Of a stretch of 31,790 nt of DNA, positions 22,662 through 31,152 are shown one piece after another. The position numbers and the translations under genes are program-made. The notes below the pieces were generated by a model. It was not told the DNA's origin and searched no databases. It saw nothing but the letters and a program-made list of their open reading frames with translations. The number at the start of each line of letters is the position of its first letter. Position 1 is the first letter of the stretch. The DNA comes from Planctomycetota bacterium (lineage in GTDB: Bacteria > Planctomycetota > Planctomycetia > Pirellulales > Pirellulaceae), in assembly GCA_026692885.1 (NCBI GenBank), contig JAPLNJ010000852.1:1-31790 (forward strand), read 5' to 3'.

Positions 22662-22970
22662 ATGATTTACGTGATTGCCACGATCGAGGTTGCCGCGGGC
22701 CAACGCGAGATGTTTCTAAGCGAGTTTCGCCAGCTGGTCCCGCTGGTGCTGGCGGAAGAAGGCTGTCTGGACTACGGGCCGGCCATCGATCTGGAGACCA
22801 ACCTGACGCCACCGCCCGCCGTGCGAGAAAATGTGGTGACGATCCTGGAGAAGTGGGAGAGCATCGAGGCGTTGGAACGACATTTGATTGCGCCCCATGT
22901 GGTGCAATACCGCGTCAAGGTCAAAGGGCTGGTTGTCGGCACCAGCCTCCGCATCTTGCGGCCCGCGTGA
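22662..22970 (+). CDS. Antibiotic biosynthesis monooxygenase (ABM) domain protein, YgiN-like
   Basis: The 102-aa protein is a single ABM (dimeric alpha+beta barrel) domain: MIYVIATIEVAAGQREMFLSEF, EEGCLDYGPAIDL, then VVTILEKWESIEALERHLIAPHV. Family members include quinol monooxygenases (YgiN) and heme-degrading enzymes. The segment W-E-S-x-x-A-L-x-x-H is the usual hallmark. It is cytoplasmic and its substrate cannot be told from sequence. GGAG lies 8 bases before the ATG. It appears to be monocistronic, followed by 680 bp of repeats. Confidence 0.88.
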   Translation: MIYVIATIEVAAGQREMFLSEFRQLVPLVLAEEGCLDYGPAIDLETNLTPPPAVRENVVTILEKWESIEALERHLIAPHVVQYRVKVKGLVVGTSLRILRPA

Positions 22971-23592
22971 TGGTTGTCATGGTGCAAGCTGCGGAAGATG
23001 GCAACGCCATGGGTCCTGGAAACCCAAACTTCGTAGCCCTGAAAGGAAGCAACAAGATGGTGACCGTGCGTCGGATTTGCCATTATTTCGCTCTTCCTGG
23101 GCTACCAGGATTACGTTGCCTCAGCACCCAGGGGGTTGCCCTCGGCATTGGACACGACTCTTCCGCCCCAACGGGGCACTAACAAATCAGCCCAGCGTAG
23201 CGGCGACAGCCGCAAGCGACGCCCTGGGTACGGTATCGATTCACCCCGGTAGCCCTGAAAGGGCGAAACAAATCGGTAGTCCTACACGTATCGTTAAACA
23301 AGGTGGATGTAGTTCGTGACCAAGGATTGTGGCCTGGTTGTGCTGCGCTGGCTTGTATCGCCCCTTCAGGGCTGGCATTCTTGATACTCCTATAACCCAG
23401 GGCGGCGCTACGCGGCTAACGCCGCTCCGCTCTGCCCTGGGCTGATTTGTGGCTGCCCTTTCGGGGCGAAAGAACTCGGCGAACCCGCCGCTAAGTGACG
23501 CTGTACAATTTGGCTCAGCCGCCAGCCACCCGGACTGTTACCAGCACTGACAGCAGTCTGCAATCTTACCATTCCAGCCCAAGTCTCGCGGT
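22971..23592. repeat. Inverted REP-like copies in the ABM-aroC spacer
   Basis: AACAAATCAGCCCAG to GCCCTGGGT (23181-23229) and its inverted relative (23395-23450) form a facing pair. Each is followed by a GCCCTGAAAGGGCGAAACAA-like unit (near 23251 and 23365). Degenerate related pieces occur at 23033-23170. The inner sequences are strongly self-complementary. I see no protein or RNA gene in this stretch of about 620 bases; short frames across it are repeat-derived. Confidence 0.65.
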
Positions 23593-23639
23593 TTGCTCGA
23601 CTGCCAGCAATCGCCCTATCGCCAGATTTGCTTGCTGAG

Positions 23640-23645
23640 TAGAAT
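23640..23645 (+). promoter_or_regulatory. -10 box TAGAAT immediately before aroC
   Basis: TAGAAT ends 7 bases before the aroC ATG at 23653, which would put the transcription start at or next to the start codon. No Shine-Dalgarno-like sequence is visible (TTCCCCGC lies between). The -35 region is a poor match. Confidence 0.3.
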
Positions 23646-23652
23646 TCCCCGC

Positions 23653-24792
23653 ATGTTGCGATATTGGACAGCTGGCGAATCTCACGGCAAGAGTCTGGTG
23701 GCGATCGTCGACGGTTTTCCCGCCGGGGTGGCGTTGGAGACCGAAGCGATCGACGCGGATTTGCGCCGCCGACAGGGCGGCTACGGCCGGGGCGGACGCC
23801 AACGCATTGAAACCGACCGCGTCGACATCCTCTCCGGGGTGTGGCACAACACCACTCTCGGCAGCCCGATCGCACTCCAGGTGGTCAACCAGGACTACAA
23901 GCTGGAACGTATGGAGGACCTCGATCGTCCGCGGCCTGGACATGGCGATCTGACCGGAGCGATGAAATACCTGGGGCCGATTCGCGCGGTTCTGGAGCGG
24001 GCCAGTGCCCGCGAAACCACGATGCGCGTTGCGGTGGGTGCGCTCTCGAAACAACTCCTGAGCAAGTTTGGCATCCGCGCCATTGGGTACGTCGTGGAAT
24101 TGGGCGGGGTGCGGATTGCCCCGCAGCCAGGATCGCTCGAGGAGCATTTGCAGTTGCGTGACGCGAGTGCCGTCTACTCCCTGGATCCCCGCCGCGACGA
24201 GGAACTTAAGCAACTGATCGATCAAACCGGCAAACAGGGCGACACCTTGGGCGGCGTGCTCGAAGTGCGGGTCGAGGGCCTCCCGTTTGGACTCGGGACC
24301 CACGCGCAATGGGACCTCAAGCTGGACGGCCGCATCGCCCAAGCCGTGATGGCCGTGCAAGCGATCAAGGGCGTCGAGATCGGCCTGGGCTTCGAAGCCG
24401 CGCGGCGGCTTGGTTCTCAAGTTCACGACCCCATCCGGTACGACGCAAGCCAGCGTCATGGTCCGACGCTGGGCTATGTCAGACCGACGAATAACGCCGG
24501 TGGCCTGGAGGCTGGCATGACCAATGGCCAGCCGCTAATTGTGCGGGCTGCCAAGAAGCCGATCAGCACGCTGGCCAAGCCGCTGGAGTCGGTGAATCTG
24601 ACGACCAAACAAGCGGAGTCCGCGGCCTACGAACGGAGTGACGTCTGCGCCGTACCAGCCGCCGCTATCATCGTGGAAGCCGTGATTGCCTTCGAGATTG
24701 CTCGGGCGCTGGCAGAGAAGTTTGGAAACGATAGCTTGGCCGAGATGCAGGCCCGGTGGGACCTATTTCACAAGCTGGCTAGGGAGCGGTGA
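23653..24792 (+). CDS. aroC: Chorismate synthase
   Basis: AroC converts EPSP to chorismate using reduced FMN, the last shikimate step. The 379-aa protein has GESHGKSLVAIVDGFPAG (8-25), RRRQGGYGRGGRQRIE, the RPGHGDLTGAMKY signature (about 98-110), RASARETTMRVAVGA (about 116-130) and the C-terminal DVCAVPAAAIIVEAVIAFEIA. All three classical signatures are present and the length is normal. The start is set at 23653 because MLRYWTAGESHG is the family N-terminus; the upstream in-frame extension is spacer. It may be translated from a leaderless mRNA. No other shikimate gene lies in the window. Confidence 0.97.
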   Translation: MLRYWTAGESHGKSLVAIVDGFPAGVALETEAIDADLRRRQGGYGRGGRQRIETDRVDILSGVWHNTTLGSPIALQVVNQDYKLERMEDLDRPRPGHGDLTGAMKYLGPIRAVLERASARETTMRVAVGALSKQLLSKFGIRAIGYVVELGGVRIAPQPGSLEEHLQLRDASAVYSLDPRRDEELKQLIDQTGKQGDTLGGVLEVRVEGLPFGLGTHAQWDLKLDGRIAQAVMAVQAIKGVEIGLGFEAARRLGSQVHDPIRYDASQRHGPTLGYVRPTNNAGGLEAGMTNGQPLIVRAAKKPISTLAKPLESVNLTTKQAESAAYERSDVCAVPAAAIIVEAVIAFEIARALAEKFGNDSLAEMQARWDLFHKLARER

Positions 24793-24818
24793 CGAAGCGA
24801 TAGGGTGACCGTCGCACT

Positions 24819-24872
24819 GCGAAACGGCCAGAATTCTGGCGAATTCTGCTACACGCAACTTCAAAGACCAGG
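24819..24872. repeat. Solo half of the GAAGTTGCG-type element
   Basis: CCAGAATTCTGGCGAATTCTGC then ACACGCAACTTCAAAG matches the right arm of the element at 117-170, in the aroC downstream spacer. No left partner is nearby. Confidence 0.55.
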
Positions 24873-24918
24873 GGCGGTTTGGAAAACTGTCCTGCCTTGT
24901 CGAACAGGGATGTTCGTC

Positions 24919-26223
24919 ATGCATGATCGAACGCGGCGTTTCGTATGTCGGCTGAGCTTCACGCTGTTCTGCGTGCTGCCGACGCTGGTCGTCGCCGCGT
25001 GGGTTGCCGTGCTGCGTTCCCCCGCCTACGTGGCCGCCGACAAGACGGCGTGGGAGAACCGACTCGCGGACGAACTGGGCCTGGTTGTGACGCTCCGCCA
25101 AGTGACACATCCTTCGCGGGGAGTCACGCTGCTGGAAGGTCTGGAACTGGCCGATCCCGAAACAGCAGCCCAAGTGGCGAAGGTGCGGCAGATCGAAATC
25201 GGCCGGCGCGGCGACGACTTGCTGCTGCTGGCGTCGCAACCGGAATTCCAGGGCGATCAGGCTTGGCGGCTGTGGGAAGTCCTCCAGGAACGTCTCCTGC
25301 GCGGCCGCGGCTCGGCTCAACGCCGCGTCCAGTTGAGGTCCGGTGAAGTCACCGTCCACCGCACCGGCGACCGCGGCGCTTCGACCTTGACCGACGTGCG
25401 GTGTTGGCTGGCACCCACGGCCGAAGGACCGCAACTGGCGATCGAATTCCGTGATGTGGCCCTGCAGATGGCCGAACCCGCTCAACTCCGCGTGACTCGG
25501 AATCGGCGTCTCAGCCCGCCAGCCACACGCTGGGAACTGCATACCCAGTCCACCGCCTTGCCCTGCTCGCTGCTGGCCGATCAGTTCGAGATCCTGAAGG
25601 GTTTGGGAGACCGCGCCACTTTTCAGGGATCGATCGAGGTGACACAGACGGCCACAGGCTGGGAGGGCACGCTGCGGAAGGCCGTGTTCCGCGAAGTCGA
25701 CCTGGATTGCTTGGTGACGAAGCACTGTCCGCACAAACTGAGTGGCTGGGCAGAAATCGGGTTTCCACGGGCGACGTTGCGGGGTGGCAAAGTGACAGAC
25801 GCTTCCGGCGAAGTGGTCTGCCGCGGTGGTCAGGTGAGTTGGTCACTTCTGGATCAGGCCGCCCAGTTGGGCCTGTCCGCGGCGCCGCGCGTCAGTAACC
25901 TGGCGGCCAACGTGAACTGCGGATACCAGGAGTTACGTTTCGGCTTCACGTGTAATCCTCAAGGTTTGACCATCGTCGGCAAGTGTGTGGCGGCAGCCGA
26001 GGGGGTGGTCATGCTCGACGAGCAGGGGCCCTTGCTCGTCGATAAGCCTCAGGAAGTCGCCCTAGTCGCCTTGATTCGTGTCCTAAGTCCTCAAAACGGC
26101 GAAGCCATTCCGGCGACGGCCGAGGCCTCTCAGTTATTGCATGTGCTGCCCATCCCGTCCGCCCACCAGTCCCGCCCAGGTGGCACTCTCCGCCGGCCCT
26201 ACTCGCCGCTCCGATTCCAATAG
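24919..26223 (+). CDS. Hypothetical membrane-anchored protein
   Basis: No family is recognised with confidence. The 434-aa protein has one N-terminal transmembrane or signal-anchor segment (LSFTLFCVLPTLVVAAWVAVL, about residues 13-33). A large beta-rich extracytoplasmic part follows, with repeated strand-turn motifs (LRSGEVTVHRTGDRGASTL; ASGEVVCRGGQVSWSLL), reminiscent of AsmA/DUF3971-like membrane proteins. The C-terminal 30 residues are proline/arginine-rich and possibly disordered. The start at 24919 is used (AGGGA 9 bases upstream); ATG 24910 is an alternative, and an upstream in-frame ATG at 24805 lies in a repeat. It may follow aroC transcription. The 70 bases after its stop hold no gene. 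Confidence 0.75.
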   Translation: MHDRTRRFVCRLSFTLFCVLPTLVVAAWVAVLRSPAYVAADKTAWENRLADELGLVVTLRQVTHPSRGVTLLEGLELADPETAAQVAKVRQIEIGRRGDDLLLLASQPEFQGDQAWRLWEVLQERLLRGRGSAQRRVQLRSGEVTVHRTGDRGASTLTDVRCWLAPTAEGPQLAIEFRDVALQMAEPAQLRVTRNRRLSPPATRWELHTQSTALPCSLLADQFEILKGLGDRATFQGSIEVTQTATGWEGTLRKAVFREVDLDCLVTKHCPHKLSGWAEIGFPRATLRGGKVTDASGEVVCRGGQVSWSLLDQAAQLGLSAAPRVSNLAANVNCGYQELRFGFTCNPQGLTIVGKCVAAAEGVVMLDEQGPLLVDKPQEVALVALIRVLSPQNGEAIPATAEASQLLHVLPIPSAHQSRPGGTLRRPYSPLRFQ

Positions 26224-26293
26224 CCCGGTACGCCCTGCGGGTCGTATGGCTCAGCCCACCACTGCGATTGCCTCTGGCCCGCTCTGGCCCACC

Positions 26294-26563
26294 CTACTTC
26301 CGGCGTGGCGTCAGCAATTCCACGATCAGGTCCACCAACCACCATTCGAAGAACAGCAAGACCACCGGCGTGATGAACATCGTCGTCTGTTGGACACGCG
26401 GTTCACGCAGCCACCCCGGGCCATCACCGATCAACAGGGGATGGAAACGGGCGACGGCGATGCAGTTCAGAACCAGCAGAAAACACGTGAACAGACACGT
26501 CAGCAGCAGGAAGCCGCAGCCATCTCGAGCCGGTTCTCCGCGGCGACGTCTCGTAAACCTCAA
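26294..26563 (-). CDS. Small two-TM membrane protein downstream of mfnB
   Basis: The 89-aa product has two clear hydrophobic segments: CGFLLLTCLFTCFLLVLNCIAV (about 16-37) and TMFITPVVLLFFEWWLVDLIV (about 61-81), flanked by basic tails (RRRR at the N-terminus, PRRK at the C-terminus). I do not recognise a family. The start is TTG at 26563, overlapping the mfnB stop (TTGA), with GAGGA about 5 bases upstream, so translational coupling to mfnB is likely. The role is unknown. Confidence 0.6.
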   Translation of the reverse strand: MRFTRRRRGEPARDGCGFLLLTCLFTCFLLVLNCIAVARFHPLLIGDGPGWLREPRVQQTTMFITPVVLLFFEWWLVDLIVELLTPRRK

Positions 26564-27339
26564 GGTGTCCTCGTCTTCAAGTCAAGTGCTCGACCGGGCA
26601 AGTCAAGTGCTCGACCGGGCGCGGCCTCGGAAATTTCCCGCACGCACTGGTGGGGGAGCTTGACCAAAGCGGCCAAGTCGCGCACGCAACGCTCGACAAT
26701 CACGCCGGTGCGCGGGCCCTCGCACGCCGCGCCGCGCACGGCGATGTAGTCCGGCCCGGCCCGCAGCGCGAGGCAAATCGAGGACGGGCCGAGCGAACCG
26801 CCGAGCACGACCTGCAGGCCATGTCGCCGGATTCTTTGCACCAGCGCGGACAAAGCCGCGAGCGTCAGGTGGGAGAATAAGTCACCGCGGTGTTTATCGT
26901 AGGTGTCCACCAATACCGCGCCGCAACGCGACCGCGCCGCATGCTCGATCACCTCGGCGGGCGTCGGCGCCTCCGCTGCCACCCAGTCGGCATAGACGAC
27001 GGCCACCGGCGTCACGGACCGGGGCAACTGCTGGAAGAGTTCGGCCCAACGCCGCGGCCAAGTGGGCCAAGTCCGGCAGCCCGCCAGTCCCACCTTGGCA
27101 TAGTCGCAGCCGGCGAGCTGTTGCCCGTCGGGCGGCGCGGGGGCCTGGCGGAGCTCGCCCAAAGCGACGCTCGTAGGCAGCCGGCCCGCCACGACGGCGA
27201 GAACGGCCTGCCAGACGGCCGGCTGGGCGGCGCCCAACGAGCCGTGCTCCGGTTCCTTGACGTCGATTAGGTCGGCGCCGCCCGCCAAGGCCACCCGCGC
27301 CTCGTCCCCGTTTCGCACACTGACAAGCAAACCAGTCAT
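26560..27339 (-). CDS. mfnB: (5-formylfuran-3-yl)methyl phosphate synthase, MfnB-like
   Basis: MfnB condenses two glyceraldehyde-3-phosphates to 4-(hydroxymethyl)-2-furancarboxaldehyde phosphate, the furan core of methanofuran. The 259-aa protein aligns by eye to the archaeal enzyme. Schiff-base and active-site lysines are at K28 (ADLIDVKEPEHGSLGA), K82 (CDYAKVGL) and D145/K149 (VLVDTYDKHRG). The late barrel motif LGGSLGPSSICLALRAGPDYIAVRGAAC is also present. In planctomycetes it fits the H4MPT/methanofuran C1 pathway. The start at 27339 begins the conserved region; a GTG seven codons earlier is less likely. The C-terminus carries an exact 21-bp tandem duplication (PGRALDL twice). Confidence 0.92.
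   Translation of the reverse strand: MTGLLVSVRNGDEARVALAGGADLIDVKEPEHGSLGAAQPAVWQAVLAVVAGRLPTSVALGELRQAPAPPDGQQLAGCDYAKVGLAGCRTWPTWPRRWAELFQQLPRSVTPVAVVYADWVAAEAPTPAEVIEHAARSRCGAVLVDTYDKHRGDLFSHLTLAALSALVQRIRRHGLQVVLGGSLGPSSICLALRAGPDYIAVRGAACEGPRTGVIVERCVRDLAALVKLPHQCVREISEAAPGRALDLPGRALDLKTRTP
26579..26620. repeat. Exact 21-bp tandem duplication in mfnB
   Basis: Two identical 21-bp units (26579-26599 and 26600-26620), AAGTCAAGTGCTCGACCGGG plus C, sit head to tail inside the mfnB 3' end. They are in frame and give two copies of the heptapeptide PGRALDL. Confidence 0.9.
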
Positions 27340-27392
27340 GCCGTCTCTTCTACCACACACTCACTCGGCTGGAAAGTCGACGAAGTTTATTC

Positions 27393-27398
27393 TATCAT
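27393..27398 (+). promoter_or_regulatory. -10 box TATCAT in the mfnB-rnd divergent spacer
   Basis: TATCAT fits a start near 27405 for rnd. On the minus strand TAGAAT overlaps the same region (near 27390) and could serve mfnB. Neither has a convincing -35 box. Confidence 0.25.
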
Positions 27399-27451
27399 CA
27401 GGGTTACCTGCAACGCCCACACGCCACGTTGTTCCAAGAAGCTCGCACTGC

Positions 27452-28651
27452 ATGACTCAACTTCAGTACGCCCACATCACGACGCCACGACAACTGTCCC
27501 AATTCTGCGACGACCTCGCGAAACTTCCGGCCATCGCGTTTGACACCGAGTTCGTGTCGGAAGATAGCTATCGCTCCGAGTTGTGTCTGGTCCAGGTTGC
27601 GGCGGGCGAGCGGTTGGCGGCGATCGACGCGCTGGCCATCCGGGACCTGACGCCGTTTTGGGAACGCTTGGCGGCGCCCGGCCACACCACGATCGTCCAT
27701 GCGGGCCGGGAAGACCTGTGTTTCTGCCTGCACGCCATCGGTCGACGACCGCACGCTGTGTTCGACATCCAGATTGCCGCCGGCCTGATCGGGCTCGAGT
27801 ACCCGGCGGCCTACAGCACCCTGATCGCCAAGCTGCTGGGTAAGTCGTTGGGCAAGGGCGAAACCCGTACGGACTGGCGCCGACGGCCGCTGAGCAGTCG
27901 GCAGATCGACTACGCTTTGCAGGACGTGGTCCACTTGGAGCGGCTCCGTGATATCCTGGTCCGGAAACTGGATCTGCTGGGCCGGCTGCCGTGGCTGGAT
28001 ACCGAACTCGACAGTTGGCAGTCGCAACTCGAAGAGTCGGAACTTAGCGAGCGTTGGCGGCGGGTGTCGGGGGTGGCCAATCTACCGCCGCGGTCGTTGG
28101 TGATCGCGCGTCAGTTGTGGCATTGGCGCGATGCGGAGGCCCGGCAGCTGAATCGGCCGCCCCGGCGCATTTTGCGAGACGACTTGCTCGCGGAACTGGC
28201 CAAACGGGCGGTGGCAGAGCCGTTACAGATCCGCGCCTTGCGGGGCATGGAACATCGCGACAAGCAGAAGTACGTCGCGGACATCTCGGAATGTATTCGG
28301 CAAGCCCTGGAGTTGCCGCAGGAGGCCTGGCCAGCGCCTTCCGAGCGGACGGCCAACCGTCCGCAACTGACCTTGCTCGCCCAGTTCCTGGCGGCCGCCT
28401 TGGGCTGCGTGTGCCGTTCGCAGCAGGTCGCGGCCAGCTTGGTCGGCACCGTCCAGGATGTCCGTGACCTGATCGCGTATCGTCTGGGACTCGACACGCC
28501 GCACAACACCGAGTTGCCGGCGCTGGCCCGCGGCTGGCGGGCTGAAGTGGTGGGTCGGACGCTGGAGGACTTACTGGCCGGCAAGTTATCGTTTTACATC
28601 GCCGATCCCCTGGGCGAACAGCCGTTGGGGTTCGAACCGAGAAAGGGCTGA
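27452..28651 (+). CDS. rnd: Ribonuclease D
   Basis: RNase D is a 3'-5' exoribonuclease that trims tRNA and other structured RNAs. The 399-aa protein has the DEDDy exonuclease set: D31 and E33 (AFDTEFV), D88 (VHAGREDLCF), and Y154/D158 (DYALQDVVHL). An HRDC-like helical domain follows (about 205-285) with RRILRDDLLAELAKR and LRGM, then a second helical domain. The length matches RNase D. The start is ATG 27452; upstream in-frame sequence overlaps divergent mfnB and is not conserved. The next gene begins 3 bases after its stop, so they form an operon. Confidence 0.95.
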   Translation: MTQLQYAHITTPRQLSQFCDDLAKLPAIAFDTEFVSEDSYRSELCLVQVAAGERLAAIDALAIRDLTPFWERLAAPGHTTIVHAGREDLCFCLHAIGRRPHAVFDIQIAAGLIGLEYPAAYSTLIAKLLGKSLGKGETRTDWRRRPLSSRQIDYALQDVVHLERLRDILVRKLDLLGRLPWLDTELDSWQSQLEESELSERWRRVSGVANLPPRSLVIARQLWHWRDAEARQLNRPPRRILRDDLLAELAKRAVAEPLQIRALRGMEHRDKQKYVADISECIRQALELPQEAWPAPSERTANRPQLTLLAQFLAAALGCVCRSQQVAASLVGTVQDVRDLIAYRLGLDTPHNTELPALARGWRAEVVGRTLEDLLAGKLSFYIADPLGEQPLGFEPRKG

Positions 28652-28654
28652 GTC

Positions 28655-29656
28655 ATGTCGCTGCTGCGTGGTCTGGCTTTGCTCTGCGTGCAGCTGCTGA
28701 CCCCCATCGTCACCGCCGACGAACCTGATGACTTGCCGCCCACGCACTCGCTCGAACCACTGTTGTACGCGACGGGCTTTGAATTCGCCGAAGCGCCCGC
28801 TCTGGACCCGCAAGGCAATTTGTATGCGGCCAACTACCGATTCCTGGGAACCATCGGCCGGATTACCGCCGATGGCACGGCGTCGATTTGGTGCGATTTG
28901 CGTCAGCGATCGCCGGTCGAAGGGCGCCAGGTCCAGGCCGGCGGCATCAAGGTGGACGCCGAGGGACGTCTGATCGTCGCAGATGCGGGCGGCGGGCGAC
29001 TGTTGCGAGTCGCCACCACGGGGCAGCAGGTCGAGGTGCTGGCCGATCGCTTTGAGGGGTCCCGGTTTATCTCGGTTAGCGACGTGGCCCTGGACCTCAA
29101 AGGGAATATCTACTTCACCGACGCCGGGGCCTTGATTTCGGAGACCGCCGACAAGCTAACCGGCTCGGTCTACCGCTACGATATCCAGACCAAGCAAATG
29201 GCCCGCTTGGCGAGCGGTCTGGCCTGTCCCAACGGTCTGGCCGTCAGCCCCGACCAGATGTACCTTTGCGTGGCGGAAAGCCAGCGGTTTCGGATCCTCC
29301 TGTTCGACGTGAACACCAAGACTGGGGATCTCCAGAACCAACGCGTGCTGATGGCGTTTCCGTACGAGACGCGCGGCAATGTGATCACCGGCCAGTTCGT
29401 GCCAGATGGCATGGTGTTCGATGCCCGCGGGCGACTCTACGTCGCCATGTGGTACGGCGGCGTCATCAACGTGATCGACGTCCCGTCTGGAAAGCTGCTG
29501 CGGCAGTATGATGCAGGTGGTTCCCAAGCGACCGGTTGCCATTTTTCCGGAGCCTACCTGTATGTCGCCGTGGCGGCCAAAGAGGCCGTGTTTCGGTTGA
29601 AGATCGACGTCCCGGGACATGAGTACGTCACGCGGTCGCCGGTCCCCGGGTCTTGA
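28655..29656 (+). CDS. Exported SMP-30/gluconolactonase-like beta-propeller protein
   Basis: The 333-aa product has a signal peptide (MSLLRGLALLCVQLLTPIVTA). A six-bladed propeller of the SMP-30/gluconolactonase/LRE type follows: FEFAEAPALDPQGNLYAANY, GGIKVDAEGRLIVADAGGG, VSDVALDLKGNIYFTDAG, LACPNGLAVSPDQMYLCVAES and VPDGMVFDARGRLYVAMW. The metal-site pattern E near the start, N in CPNGLAV and D in VPDGM matches calcium lactonases. The likely role is periplasmic sugar lactone hydrolysis; the substrate is unknown. The start is ATG 28655, 3 bases after the rnd stop. Confidence 0.9.
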   Translation: MSLLRGLALLCVQLLTPIVTADEPDDLPPTHSLEPLLYATGFEFAEAPALDPQGNLYAANYRFLGTIGRITADGTASIWCDLRQRSPVEGRQVQAGGIKVDAEGRLIVADAGGGRLLRVATTGQQVEVLADRFEGSRFISVSDVALDLKGNIYFTDAGALISETADKLTGSVYRYDIQTKQMARLASGLACPNGLAVSPDQMYLCVAESQRFRILLFDVNTKTGDLQNQRVLMAFPYETRGNVITGQFVPDGMVFDARGRLYVAMWYGGVINVIDVPSGKLLRQYDAGGSQATGCHFSGAYLYVAVAAKEAVFRLKIDVPGHEYVTRSPVPGS

Positions 29657-29703
29657 AGAAGGGCCAATCCACCCGCTGCTGTGAACATCTTCACGCCGCT
29701 CTC

Positions 29704-29808
29704 GTTCCCACGCTCCGCGTGGGAACGCAAGTGTTTTGACGCTCCGCGTCGTCTGCCCAAGGACGCAGAGCGTCCGTGGCTTGCGTTCCGACGCAGAGCG
29801 TCGGAACA
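29704..29808. repeat. GTTCCCACGC palindromic element in the SMP-30/gldA spacer
   Basis: GTTCCCACGCTCCGCGTGGG at the left and GTTCCGACGCTCTGCGTCGG (reverse) at the right bound paired GACGCTCCGCGTC / GACGCAGAGCGTC palindromes. This is a second copy of the element at 22233-22354. Placed between convergent genes, it may act as a bidirectional terminator. Confidence 0.8.
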
Positions 29809-29820
29809 AGAAAAAATCCA

Positions 29821-29861
29821 CCCCTCACCCCGGAGTACCAGGGCGAGGGAGTTGTCTTTCG
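29821..29861. repeat. Dispersed GGTACTCC repeat, copy 4
   Basis: CCCCTCACCCCGGAGTACCA then GGGCGAGGGAG and TTTCGG is the reverse-orientation relative of 1155-1217 and 2818-2874. It lies just past the gldA stop. Confidence 0.65.
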
Positions 29862-29904
29862 GGCGTGCCACGGAACAATCCGGGCGAGTTTCCCGGTGTT
29901 GCGG

Positions 29905-31017
29905 CTACGCCAACTTCAGCGCCGCCTGGCGGGCGAGACCGACTGCGTCAGCGGCGAACATGGCGTCCAACGCGGTCTCCACCGTGACCTTAAAACAGTG
30001 ATTGTGGCACAGTGATCCCGGCCCGCCGCAAGCCTCGCCGATCGGCCGCAAGCGGTCCCGCGTAGCGTTGTGCAGGTTCAATTCGGCGAAAGTGACGGGC
30101 AGGCCGATCGCGATCATGAAATCGAAGATCTTGACCATCTCGGCCACCTGCGTGTCTTCGTCCAGACACAATTGCGTGGCCACGCCAAAAGCCACCTTCT
30201 CGCCATGCATCAGGCCTTTACATTCCGGGTAGTTGGACAGCAGGTTGGCGACCATGTGAGCCGTCGCCAGCCCGCCACTCTCAAAGCCCAGACCGGAGTG
30301 CAGCGTGTTGGCTTCCACGACTTTTTCGACGGCGGGCGTAACGATGCCGAGTTTCACGGCCCGCATCGCTTCAACGCCGTACTGCATCAGCGTCTCGTAG
30401 CCCAGGCGGGCGATGGCCAGGCCAGCCAGCGTGGAGACGCCGCCCGCCAGGGTGCTCGCCCGCGACTTGTACGACGCCTCGGCCTCGACCCACGTGGACA
30501 AGGCGTCGCCCATGCCGGCAGCAAACGTGCGTACCGGGGCGCGGGCGATCACTTGGGTATCGACCAGCACGATATCCGGGTTGAACGGCCAGCAGTTGAA
30601 GCCGGTGAAATTCGACTGGGCATCGTACCACACGCTGGCCCCGCTGGTCGGTGCATCGGTCGCGGCGACGGTGGGGACGGTCATCAACTTCAGGCCCACG
30701 TCAAAGGCCACAGCCTTGGCGGTATCGATCGTTTTGCCGCCGCCCAGACCGACGGCGATGTCGGCCGCCTGCTCGCGGGCGATGCGTTCGACGCGGTCCG
30801 CCTCCGCCCGGGTCACCTCGCCCTGGAACGTCACATCCACGGGCGTCAGCCCCGCCTCCGCAATACTCTTCAGCACCGTGGGGCCGACCAAGTCCTTGAC
30901 CACGGGATCCCACAACAAGAGCGGCCGCTTGCCGAGCAGCGCCAGGTACGTGCCGATCTCCGCCATCACGCCTCGACCCTGGACATACTTCCGCGGTGCG
31001 ATGAAGACCATTTTCAT
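29905..31017 (-). CDS. gldA: Glycerol dehydrogenase
   Basis: GldA oxidises glycerol to dihydroxyacetone with NAD+ and is a zinc-dependent iron-alcohol-dehydrogenase family member. The 370-aa protein has the nucleotide site VGLGGGKTIDTAKAVA (89-104) and the three metal ligands D171 (GMGDALSTW), H254 (GGLATAHMVANLL) and H271 (LMHGEKVAFG), at the same numbers as the E. coli enzyme. The length is normal. The ATG at 31017 follows GGGAG 8 bases upstream. It is monocistronic and convergent with the SMP-30 gene. Confidence 0.96.
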   Translation of the reverse strand: MKMVFIAPRKYVQGRGVMAEIGTYLALLGKRPLLLWDPVVKDLVGPTVLKSIAEAGLTPVDVTFQGEVTRAEADRVERIAREQAADIAVGLGGGKTIDTAKAVAFDVGLKLMTVPTVAATDAPTSGASVWYDAQSNFTGFNCWPFNPDIVLVDTQVIARAPVRTFAAGMGDALSTWVEAEASYKSRASTLAGGVSTLAGLAIARLGYETLMQYGVEAMRAVKLGIVTPAVEKVVEANTLHSGLGFESGGLATAHMVANLLSNYPECKGLMHGEKVAFGVATQLCLDEDTQVAEMVKIFDFMIAIGLPVTFAELNLHNATRDRLRPIGEACGGPGSLCHNHCFKVTVETALDAMFAADAVGLARQAALKLA

Positions 31018-31058
31018 TTGTGTTTCTCCCGTGTCAGGTGGTGCTTGCCAATGGCGTC

Positions 31059-31087
31059 AGTGTATCGTCCGACGCCGGTCCGTCCAA
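31059..31087 (-). promoter_or_regulatory. Sigma70-like promoter TTGGAC-N17-TACACT
   Basis: On the minus strand TTGGAC (31087-31082) is 17 bases from TACACT (31064-31059), giving a start near 31052 and a leader of about 35 nt before gldA. Confidence 0.5.
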
Positions 31088-31152
31088 GTGCCCGCAAGGG
31101 GTTGCGGACATGGCGGCCAAGATTGTTTAGACTATTCCCGACTGTGCAAGGT

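Noticed and set aside
22601..23182. 193-codon frame overlapping the ABM gene
   Set aside because: It is in a different frame from the conserved ABM protein, and its second half is repeat sequence.
26579..26620. 21-bp direct repeats as a CRISPR remnant or att site
   Set aside because: The units are directly adjacent, in frame within mfnB, with no spacer or integrase.
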